This document shows, piece by piece, positions 42,564-51,869 of a DNA stretch of 64,000 nt. The notes under the pieces were generated by a model. It did no database searches, was not told where the DNA came from, and saw nothing but the letters and a program-made list of their open reading frames with translations. The position numbers and the translations under genes are program-made. The stretch spans positions 34,513,632 to 34,577,631 of the forward strand of contig OX359246.1 of assembly GCA_947179485.1 (NCBI GenBank), read 5' to 3'. The first letter of the stretch is position 1; each line of letters opens with the position of its first letter. This DNA is from Allacma fusca (taxonomy: Eukaryota > Arthropoda > Collembola > Symphypleona > Sminthuridae).

Positions 42564-45500
42564 ATGGAGAAAATTCCAAAGGAAAAAAACATCGTGATCA
42601 TTCACCAATCGGACCGTCGTCCGCTACAAATTTATGGTAAGGAACAATTAATTATTTAGCAAAGCAAGTAAAATTTTGCGAGGTCTTTTAAAGTAAGCAA
42701 AAGGGCTGGCCGAATTATAACGCTCCAAAGCCTCCGTTGTTTTGTTATCAGAGAGCTGCTTAATAAGAAAATAGGTTCTGTACATACTCCTCCACATCCT
42801 AGCCTCAGTTTCTATAAACATTCAGTATTTTACAGTATATCATATTATTTTTTAGAAGTAACAAATTATACTGTCTCTGAAGAGTACGTATCACAAACCT
42901 TTACCCAGTGTAGACAAAACAAGTGCTGGCTTTGTCGCCTGTGTTGAGACAGCAGGGTCTTGAAAGAAATAGGATGAGCTCATGTATATATCCTCTGCTG
43001 TCTCCTTCGTGGTAATTACAGCTGACTCCTCCGTTGTTGTCTCAATGGATGTATGGTTTATGGTAGTTTCCTCAGTAGAATTAAACAGCTCCATAGTCTG
43101 GGATATGTCACTTGAGGTAGGAGTAATTGTTGTAGCCTGTTTCTCGTTCTGGACTGCAACAATAGTCTTGATGGAGTATACTATGATTAAAAATGAATAT
43201 GTTGGAAGTAATGTCACAAATGCAGCCTGAGAATGTATTTCCAGTAAAGTAAATTCTAAAGTTATTACTTTTAAATCTTTGAATGATATTATTCAATTTG
43301 TCACAGTCCTGTTTAGTATTTGCTTCAAATTGTTTGTACGCTGGAATAACAGCTCCAGTCTGAACGCAAAATGCAGATTTTTGCACAGTTATAATAAATT
43401 TGTCACCAGTTTTTACGCAATTTGAGCAAATATTTTGCCCATTAGACAGGGCGACTAGCGACAGCAGCGTAAAAATAATTGCGTACATGATTGTCTGACT
43501 CTGAACAAATGGATCAGATTTCTTGAGAAGATTATCTTTATAACTATTAGTCAATTATAGTTTTATCCAAACATAATATCCGTCATATATGTACATACAC
43601 GTGATTTTATCTAAATAGGTAGTTTGCTTGTTATAACACTGGTATAAAATTTTGCACATAGACAAATGAAGATATCAGCGTACATTCTAATTTCCAGTGG
43701 AGGTCTCAAACGGCTGAAGTACAACGATTAGTTTTGCTATATGCTAGATAATAATGATTCGGAAGTTTCATATGTATGTAATATTGACCTTAATTTATGG
43801 CTCAGTATAGGATTCCTAAAATCAGAGTGTTGAGGCTTGAATAATCCAAGGTGAATTCTGGTTGAGGAAGAATATGAGTTGTATGAAGTTGGATTATTGC
43901 AAGGGGAAAATTCTGGCATTGTTATTAAATTGGGATACCAATTTGAGTATGAGTTTCTTGGATGTGGTGGGAGATCTTAACAGTTATTGGAATGATTGTT
44001 AAAATCCTGCAAAAATATGTCGTAAATAAGACGGGTGGATTTATAATTGATGTCAAATTCATATGGGATTCAGAACAAGGTTGGATGAACAATTGGATTG
44101 TTACCATGTCGAAGTAATTAGTTTGAAAAACTCGCAATTATGTACTTAATCATCCTTGTATTTGATTTCTATTGATGGCTTCAAAGAATAAATTAGTCTT
44201 ATCAGTCAATACAGTTGAACAAAAATAGAGGCAATAAAATAAATTAATTAATAACGTTACACTTTGCGTATCAAGTCCATCGTTGTCGGAGCTGAAGGGA
44301 AAAAACGAAAATATTTCAAGGATTTATGTATATAGAATAGACGTGTCATAAGAGATTTATAATAATTTATTTACTTCCTGTAAGATACGAATTGGAAATA
44401 AGTATTTATAATTTTATATGTTCGGTGTAACGTACAGACACTTTTTATTACTTTTATTCTAACGTTTTCTTTACTATAGTAGTTCCATTCACCATAAATT
44501 GTTTCCAGCAAGTTATTTAAAAGTATTATTAAAATTGGTACATCTTAAAAAGCTACTAACAGGAAATACCTACATGCAAGTTTTTAGAACAGTAAATGGG
44601 TACAACATGCATCGAATCATAAACGAGCTTAGCATGCTAAGTGGGTAAAATTTCCATTTCTCCATCATATGTCACTCAATAACTTGGATTTGAGTATGGG
44701 AGTTTCCTAAAGAGGGGACAATTGTGAGGGTTGCATCTTCGGACTCCATAGTAACTGGTGTGACTGTGGAGAGTGCCCTTGGTGGTAAGACCGAAGAAAA
44801 TGTATTATTGAAACCGTCGACAGAAGCTGAGGGTCGCCAAGATGTCATGGTACTCTAATTTCACGCATATGTAGTCCAACCACTCCTTCCCTCACTTCAT
44901 GACAATATCTGAAGCAATCTGAAAGAATCGAATAAGTGTAAGTTCAGTTTACTAAACAATTGTGTCTTAATAACCTAGGTTACTCGGGTGAATTCAGTAC
45001 GCAGATTACGAGTACGAAAGAATTTTGCCTCAGAAACGTATAGTAACAGAGATATGTGAGGTCAAAGATAAACTTCTGCTGTTCGTTACGAATTACAGTG
45101 CCTCCACATAAGTATAGTTAACCCTCACTACGAGCACCGCCACAGAGAAAAAATATTTTGGGGTTCTTAAAATAATAAAAATTGACATGGTGGATTCTGA
45201 TTTGCCAAATATTTTGAACCCAAGGAGAAATCCTCAAGAGGTCTGTCATTACAGTACTAACCGTTAATAACAATATGAATTTATTCCTGGCACTTGTCTT
45301 TTACTTAAAGTCGAGCTCATTTTGGAAATGAACAACTCCTATAATTAATTCAGTATTGGAGGATTGTAGACTAATAATCTTCTTCAACCTTAAAACTCCC
45401 GAAACTCCGCTCCTCTAAGACAAAATTCTTTCAGATTCGTAGTCCATTTAAGGAAGTTAACCTGTAAGTTTTTTTCTTCCAAAAACACAATTATTCATAG

Positions 45501-48500
45501 TAGTGAAAAATTGTTTTAGATTAATCACATTAATAAAAAGAAATTAGATCTGAAAAAATAAATGGATCAAATATTGTAAATCATATCCCATGTCGTAAAT
45601 GGTACCTCTAAGGTATCTTCCAACTGGTAACTAACTATTGGTCAGAATCCTGGACTTCGGAAGAGTTACTTTTTTCTGGGGACTCAGAGTCTTGTCATAC
45701 TCCTCACTCACGGATGAGCTCAATCCTAGGATTCTATACGAATATTGTTATCTACAAAAATGTATGGATGATATATATATATATAGCCTTGATTTGGTAC
45801 CATCAACGTCAGCGAGTACAACCGGGTAGCAAACCTGGAAAGCACATTTGTTATGAAATAATCTCCAGCATATGCGTTATGTTACATACTTTATAATAAT
45901 TGGACTGGTAAACAATGAGTAAGTCAATTGACTTACAGGATCGAAATATTTAGGAAGCGACTTCGCCATGATACTTGCAGATTCCGCGGAAACTTCCGAG
46001 GGCTTGATGACAACACAATTACCAGCAGCAATGACCCCAATTAAGGGCTTAAAGGTTAATGTAAAAAGGTAATTCCAAGCTCCCAAAATCAAAACCAGTC
46101 CGTATGGTTCCCGAAGAATGTAACCACGGTCTAGGTCACCTAATACGTTGATTGGCAAGTGTTCTTTAGATGCATATTCCTTCAAATGCTTCAATACTGA
46201 TATCGCTTCGGCTTTGACGACTTCCAATTCATAAATTGTTCCTAAAGTAAAAAAAATTAACAGGGATAAATATTCCTCAAACACGTACATTAGTAATCTC
46301 CTCAACTTGTTAACTCTTGAATTATTGGAACATCATCTTACAGTCTATTTCTAAGTTCAATTTGACCTTGACTATTGTCCCATTTCATACAACAACATTT
46401 CAATTCTCGATAATTTCCAACAATAATTGAAAAAATAAAGTCACTATTTATACCTGTATCTCTTCAATTCACAAATCACACAAACCTTCAAGTTTTGCCT
46501 TCCAAAGATCCTTGTGCAGAGCTTCCAAGATATCATCCTCATGCTCAATAAGCAAACGCAAGAGACCTCTCATTTACGTCTCTCGAAAAGTTAAGTCACT
46601 AGTTTTCCTGAAGCAAACGCAGCCCGAGCAGCTTTTAAAATCTTCAAATCAAATAAAAGGTTACATCAATTATCAATTAATCATCATTTCCTTCCCATTT
46701 TGATATCTTCAACAAACCCACAAAAATTGCTTACCAGCTCCTGTGTTCCTGACATCTTCAAGCTCAAGGGCACTAAAATAAGGAATTACTATCATTTAAC
46801 CTCCAATACCTCCTTCGCTTCACCAAGCAACAACCCATCTGTGTAGGTATATCTCAAATAAGTAAATAAGATATAAAAATACAAACAAGACCTTACCCTG
46901 AGTCAGTTTATTTTTCCTTCGCAAATGAAAGTTCTTCACGACTAATCCCCAATAGATGAAATACACCTGTACAGTCACAAACTCATGAAAATCCCCACAT
47001 CATTCTTACCATTAAAAACTCGAACTAATTCCGACACATTTACAAAGAATATTTGCATATGTTACTATTTAAGCATTTTTAGCATTTAAATACTCACGCT
47101 ATTGTTCCCTCAAGATCAGGTGACAATCTCATAGAATTTCAGCGGTCCAATTATTATTGTTTAATTGATTACACAAGGGACACGAATGGATGGTCCCCGG
47201 AGGTATCCAAGGCACTTTTTTAGTAGGCAAAATAAGTACGTATTCTTGTTGTCAACAGCGAATTTCCTACCAGTTTATAAACTCGGGTTAAATAAATAAA
47301 AAACTTAAATAAACTCTTTACTGTCAAAACTGCCAATCACATTATGACATAAGCACTTGCACCACATAAACCGAATTAAAATGAATATTTTATGTATTCT
47401 AAACAACAGGACAATACCTTATAACTTTATTTAATATGAATACGCCTGAGCCTGACTTGTACAGTACTTACGTCTACAGCATGAATATAAATTCTCGAAC
47501 AATAATTTAATTTTGTCTCCAGAATTATTTACACAATCCTTTTAGAGGTCTAAATTGTCGAAAATAATAATAGAACAGAAAATAAATAATTTAACAGGAA
47601 ATACTACAATATGAGAGTACAGCCGCTTGACAACATCCACGAGCCAGAGCCAAAGATCCACAGCTCCTATCTCAAGACGAGCGATCTTGGAATATTGGAT
47701 TTGACTGTCAATTCCTGTTCGTAACGTCAGCGTCCCAGCCCCATAGCCCCATAATAGGACTACTACTAACATTTCTCCTATACCCTTACCCTCTTATCCA
47801 CCACACAGAGCCCTATCTGGAATGTTTACACAACAGACTATTCCTATCCCTTTTTGCGTAATAAACTCAAGTCCTATTAGCTATATGCTTGTCCAGCGGA
47901 ATAAAAATAATAGCAAAAATGTAGATGGAATGGAACAATACGTTAATTATAAATTATATTTTTATAAAATTCATATTATTATTTTTTCCAATTTATTCTG
48001 GATACAATTTAGACTATACCTCTCGTATCCAATAATTAACCAGCAAACACTTACAATCAGCTTGTTTGAAAGTATCACATACGAGTATTGTAAATTGTAT
48101 ACAGAATAAATTGGAAAAAATAATAATATGAATTTTATAAAAATATAATTTATAATTATTATAGTATAGGGAACATAGGAATAGGCTAATGTTTCCATGC
48201 CCTATATAGTCAAATGTAGACAGTTGTAAGTATCTATTTCTAGGTAGGGATATATGCCGAAGCGATTATACAAAACATGTACTTAGTTCTGTATGAATAA
48301 TATTTTGAATGGGAAATCTCAGGTGTCCCAGCAGTTGCATGATCTAACGTTTACAAATCATGTGTGGCGAAAACTTTCATTTAGTATGACAGTACTGTTG
48401 AAAACATTATGTATTCAGAATATATTGAGTTAAAAGCCTGCACCCTTCATAAATTTGAGTATGTATATACTTCATAAATATTCACCTTTTAATAACAAGA

Positions 48501-49562
48501 AGCTAATAATATAAGTCACGTTACAGAATTGAAACTATGAGAATGTAGAACAAACTGGAAAATTTCGGAACTAAGAGCGTCTTTATGATTACAGTAACAA
48601 TATATCTTTGATAATGAAAGATGAATAATTTAATATTGTCTTTAAAATTGAGTATTACATGAGATATTTAACCGCATGACATTGTCAGCAGCAGTTCAAC
48701 TGTCTTAAAATGTAAGGAGAGATAAATATTTTAAGGACTTACATGTGCCCGCTCATGTTTCCTCGTTTGCATTCTAAATTTCAAAATTCGTTAATTTGTG
48801 GCTAATAGATTTTACTTGGGAAGCAGAGGAACTGTAACCATAAGCTAAATATATTATTTTTTCAATTTGCAGTGAAGCAAGAGCATGACCGAAATAAGAA
48901 GTGTATGATTGAGATGAGAGACCAGGAGTTGACAGTATACTTCAGTTGGCCGCAAAGAGCTCCAAGAATACTGATAAAATGTACATTTTTAAAATTACTA
49001 GCATATCATTTTAGTAAAGTTAGCTTATATTAACCGAAAAAATTGTTTTAGTTGAGATTGAACTCCCGGAAGACAGATGGTATGCTGTTGTAGACAGACG
49101 TTTCGGAATAACACACAATTATTCCGGATTTGATGAACCAACCGAAGAGGACATGTCGTTTATCAACGACTTCATATCAGATTGTGACGTGAAGCCATTT
49201 GTAAGTTTTTTTTTGTTATACATGCGTAAATCAATAACAACCTTACTTAATATTGATTATAGGATTACGGTTGGTGTAGTCTCGGAGGTCATTCAACAAT
49301 GTTACGAGAAGGCGTTTGCTTAGCATGCTCTAATGTGAGTATGGTTGCTTATTTTTGTTGAATTTATAATTCAAAATTTGTTTATCTATTTATTTATTTG
49401 TAGCCTGCTTCTACTGCAAATGTTGCTGCTGTGGTCGAAGAACAAGCTGCAGTAAAACAAGAAACGGGATCTGCTGAGGAACAACTGGATCCTAAAAATG
49501 ATCCAAAACTCAAAATGAATGTGGAGGTGGTTTTAAAAAAACTACGCATTATAACCGAATAA
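42564..49562 (+). CDS. Unrecognised five-exon gene with a long first intron
   Basis: Exons 48873-48980, 49052-49200, 49263-49334 and 49404-49562 join in phase through introns of 62-71 bp with TTTGCAG, GTTTTAG, TTATAG and TTTGTAG acceptors. They encode about 160 residues, including MRDQELTVYFSWPQRAP, ELPEDRWYAVVDRRFG, SFINDFISDCDVKPFDYGWC and an acidic/basic tail ending KKLRIITE. A candidate first exon at 42564-42636 (starts MEKIPKEKNIVIIHQSD, donor GTAAGG) matches the phase of exon 2, but would imply a 6.2-kb intron containing minus-strand genes. The four right exons are well supported; exon 1 is tentative. I do not recognise the family. It lies inside Polinton B. Confidence 0.5.
42891..43488 (-). 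pseudogene. Putative secreted or membrane cysteine/threonine-rich protein, structure unclear
   Basis: ATG 43488 starts a signal peptide (MYAIIFTLLSLVALSNGQ) and an ectodomain with CSNCVKTGDKF, AFCVQTGAV and QDCDKL. Around 43,260-43,220 the frame runs on with CICDITSN, while an overlapping frame carries a hydrophobic stretch (LLPTYSFLIIVYSI) and a mucin-like Thr/Ser-rich region with NST and NHT sequons down to a possible donor (AAAG-GTTTGT) at about 42897. The two halves look like one membrane protein split by a frameshift or by an intron I cannot place. A possible further exon reads to about 42,690. Function unknown. Confidence 0.35.
43555..44671. other. Noncoding stretch in Polinton B cargo
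   Basis: No gene recognised; minus-strand frames of 60-70 codons at 43,737-44,137 have no supporting features. Confidence 0.35.
44672..44848 (-). CDS. Small hypothetical protein or exon
   Basis: A 58-codon frame starting MTSWRPSASVDGFNNTF and ending TQIQVIE, Ser/Thr-rich. A splice-acceptor-like TTCTTTCAG lies about 90 bp upstream of the ATG. It could be the last exon of a longer gene, for example the tail of a membrane protein. Weak evidence. Confidence 0.25.
   Translation of the reverse strand: MTSWRPSASVDGFNNTFSSVLPPRALSTVTPVTMESEDATLTIVPSLGNSHTQIQVIE
45640..46755 (-). pseudogene. Aldehyde dehydrogenase (ALDH3-like) 5' gene fragment, decayed
   Basis: ALDH3-type enzymes oxidise aldehydes with NAD(P). 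Exons with intact splice sites are 46755-46735 (MSGTQEL), 46641-46486 (ILKAARAAFASGK; IEHEDDILEALHKDLWKAKL), 46241-45937 (YELEVVKAEAISVLKHLKEY; ILREPYGLVLILGAWNYLF; PLIGVIAAGNCVVIKPSE) and an exon from 45834 (VCYPVVLADVDGTK). Exon 2 has lost one base and has a TAA where the frame should continue. After exon 4 only short traces (KTLSP-like near 45,690) remain, and the catalytic cysteine region was not found. Retained introns show this is a piece of genomic DNA, not a processed copy. It lies within the Polinton B TIRs, implying capture of host DNA or insertion into host DNA later enclosed. Confidence 0.8.
46756..48872. other. Noncoding stretch in Polinton B cargo
   Basis: No gene recognised. 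It contains a 68-bp inverted repeat at 47,944-48,158, listed separately. Otherwise AT-rich. Confidence 0.4.
47944..48158. repeat. Near-perfect 68-bp inverted repeat, 79-nt loop
   Basis: Left arm 47944-48011 and right arm 48091-48158 match at 67 of 68 positions when inverted; the only difference is G/T next to TTTATTCTG. If transcribed it would make a long double-stranded hairpin. It may be a recent inverted duplication or a small MITE. Confidence 0.9.
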
Positions 49563-49899
49563 TAAGCGAAGTTTTACTTATGTACACATGTAGAAAAGAA
49601 CAATTGTCTTAAAAAGCTGTAGTTCAACTGACATACATGAATATAAAATTGACATAAAGATAGTAAATGTCACTGGTAAGACATTTTCGCTCTATTTCTA
49701 CGTATAATCAATAAATAAGACAGCTTTCAGAAACGTATGTAACATTTATTTACATATGAGTAGAGTATATTTACAGCTTCGGGAAAGAGTAGATAAGCAT
49801 ATACATACAGGTATTACTCGAAGAAACTTATAAACGTTTAGAAGTAAGGATCAGCTGTGTGAATACAGCACACGATCAGTCATAGACAAGTTATAAAAC

Positions 49900-50262
49900 A
49901 TGGAGCAACAACTTCGTCTGTTTCGCACGACAATGCTTAGTGAATTTGCGCGGCTTGGAACGTTCTACGCTTTTAAATCGTGGCCAATAACGTTTATAAG
50001 TCCAAAAGACTTGGCTGATAACGGATTTTTTTACACACAAGTACTAGATAGAGTTCAGTGTGTATACTGCATGGGAATATTAGGTGATTGGGTGCCGGGA
50101 GATAACCCTAGTGTAGAACATAAAAGATTTTTTTATACTTGTCCTTTTGTACTTGGAGAAAAGTGGATTGGAAATTTCAAAATTGAAAATCCAAGAGCAA
50201 CCTTTGGAAATATTATTGGTGGTGACTATCAAGAAAGAGATTCTGGTTACGACTCTGAATAA
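49900..50262 (+). CDS. Single-BIR-domain protein (IAP-like, no RING)
   Basis: Baculoviral IAP repeat proteins bind caspases or IAP antagonists and block apoptosis. The 120-residue protein is almost only a BIR: FARLGTFYAFKSWP, then LADNGFFYTQVLDRVQCVYC, GDWVPGDNPSVEHKRFFYTC. The zinc ligands C-x2-C, H and C are all present with normal spacing, as is the GFF/Y core. A short acidic tail (DSGYDSE) follows and there is no RING finger. Intronless, start ATG 49900 with TATAAAAC just upstream. It is similar in plan to viral and insect BIR proteins; whether it inhibits caspases cannot be told from sequence. Confidence 0.9.
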   Translation: MEQQLRLFRTTMLSEFARLGTFYAFKSWPITFISPKDLADNGFFYTQVLDRVQCVYCMGILGDWVPGDNPSVEHKRFFYTCPFVLGEKWIGNFKIENPRATFGNIIGGDYQERDSGYDSE

Positions 50263-50264
50263 AT

Positions 50265-50660
50265 ATGCTGATTCTTATTCTTGTGTTAATTGTGTCATTG
50301 GCAGAATCAACAAAATACGAAAAATTTATAACTGCGTCATATTAAATTTGTGTTGAAAATAAATTGACATATTATAAATCAGTAAATGAAATACCACCTT
50401 TAGATTATCTGTGCACAGAAAAAGAAATACCTGTAGGATTTCTTGTATCAGTTTATGTTATTAATAAGAAAGATTGTCAAGATGTATTTAGACGTAAGTC
50501 AAACAACACTAAAATTAATTACTGGATTCAGAATCATTTGTCTCGTAAAATAGATAATAATTATTCAGAAATGTTTCGAACTGTTTTGGCCTTCACTATT
50601 TCGTTAATGCTTTATTTATGCAGTTGTTATGTTGACAAAATACGAATATTAATACAATGA
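50265..50660 (+). pseudogene. Predicted type I membrane protein, one in-frame stop
   Basis: Starts 2 bp after the BIR gene. The first 26 codons are a signal peptide (MLILILVLIVSLAES) and the start of an ectodomain. A TAA at 50343-50345 follows, and the same frame continues with TYYKSVNEIPPLDYLCTEKE, VINKKDCQDVFRRK, an NNT sequon and a transmembrane segment (VLAFTISLMLYLCSCYV) to TGA 50660. The preserved frame and sensible topology on both sides argue for one gene with a nonsense mutation. Role unknown; compare the membrane protein next to pPolB in Polinton A (7603-7129). Confidence 0.6.
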
Positions 50661-50903
50661 TATGTTAAACAATGTAGAAAATATGTGATCTGAAAAACAA
50701 TTGTCCATAATAATTATTTGTATGAAAAGTGAGATACACACAAATAAATTGGTTGCCAATGTTTATTGAAGAACAATAGAAGTGTTTTCGATTCATAAAG
50801 TCAAATTTAGAGCAGAGATAGATTTGTTAGGTAATTAGATGTGCTTAGAAAATCAGATAAAAGACATAATTTTTGTTTCATAATGTGTTCATATTTGTAA
50901 TAA

Positions 50904-51724
50904 TTAGAAGTTGATTGAAGCTTGTTTTGGGTAAGCTTGAATTTCGTTCTGGATCTCTGTGAGGCAGCGAATCAATGCAGGGATTGCGTCTGCTTGGATA
51001 GCCAATCGTTTGTGGAAGGTGATGTCCCCGTTGACCTGACGAAGCTTTAAGAAGTGGAGGTAGTGTCCGAATCTAAATAAAAAATGACAATTATAATTCG
51101 AATTTTGGATAATAACATAAAATCCGTGAAGTTGCTAACCTTTCAGTCCGAGATCGGCGAACACACAAATCTAAGATCCGATAGCTATAATTCGAATGGA
51201 AAAACTGATCACTGTCTGTCTCGTTGTTAGCATGATCTTTACCTATAGCTGATTGCAATGGACGTGCAAACGGATTTCCCAACGGGTTTGACCTGGTGCT
51301 GTTTATGGATTCCCACTGCATTCGACTTTTCATTGCGGCACGAACAATAGGATCATCAGCGTCCGCAGGCTATAGAAAATCTTTCAATTATTTCTATCTT
51401 TAAAATTGTAATGAAAATTAAATACCTTTGCAGCTGTCCAGTTGTACTCTGTTGTTTTTGCTCGCTTGACTGTTCCCGAGGTTCCAGCAATTGGTCTTTT
51501 CCTTGCAGTGGCTGCTTTCCTATTATCGCTTTCCTTCACGACTTCGTCGACTGAGAGCTCTCTCATGTCATCCTCAAAATCGTAGTCGTCAATCAATTGA
51601 GAGCAGATTTCATGACTCGTATCAGGCATGGGTTTAGAGAACGTTTCTGTAAAATATAAGTAAATTAAATTCGAATAATAATAATTTCAAAAACTAGAAT
51701 TAACTTACGTTTCTTTCCGGACAT
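50904..51724 (-). CDS. Spliced nuclear-looking protein, possible PC4-like C-terminus
   Basis: Exons: 51724-51709 (MSGKK), 51646-51426, 51369-51243, 51170-51140 and 51072-50904. Donors are GTAAGT, GTATTT, GTAAAG and GTTAGC, acceptors TTTACAG, CTATAG, CTTAG and TTTAG, and phases match. The third intron (72 bp) is also open in frame, so it may be retained, adding DSDQFFHSNYSYRI. The N-terminal half is acidic then basic (DDYDFEDDMRELSVDEVV; ARKRPIAGTSGTVKRAK, a likely nuclear signal). The C-terminus (RFGHYLHFLKLRQVNGDITF, then PALIRCLTEIQNEI) loosely resembles the ssDNA-binding PC4/Sub1 fold; this is a weak, unverified match. It is divergent from pPolB and shares a 145-bp promoter region with it. 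A role in replication or transcription would fit but is inference. Confidence 0.5.
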
Positions 51725-51776
51725 GATATAGCTGAGAGATTAGAATTCAGAGTGAAGTAGTAAGAGTCGTCAACAG

Positions 51777-51784
51777 TATTTATA
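51777..51784 (-). promoter_or_regulatory. TATA box of the 51,724 minus-strand gene
   Basis: TATAAATA on the minus strand, 53 bp upstream of ATG 51724. Confidence 0.5.
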
Positions 51785-51806
51785 CGCTTGGGAGTCCTGG
51801 GACTTC

Positions 51807-51814
51807 TATATAAA
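51807..51814 (+). promoter_or_regulatory. TATA box of Polinton B pPolB
   Basis: TATATAAA on the plus strand, 56 bp before pPolB ATG 51870. With the minus-strand box 23 bp away it forms a compact bidirectional promoter. Confidence 0.5.
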
Positions 51815-51869
51815 CTGAGTGTAAATACTCATGCTACAACATTGCCGCTTTGGAATTCAAAGAATAAAC

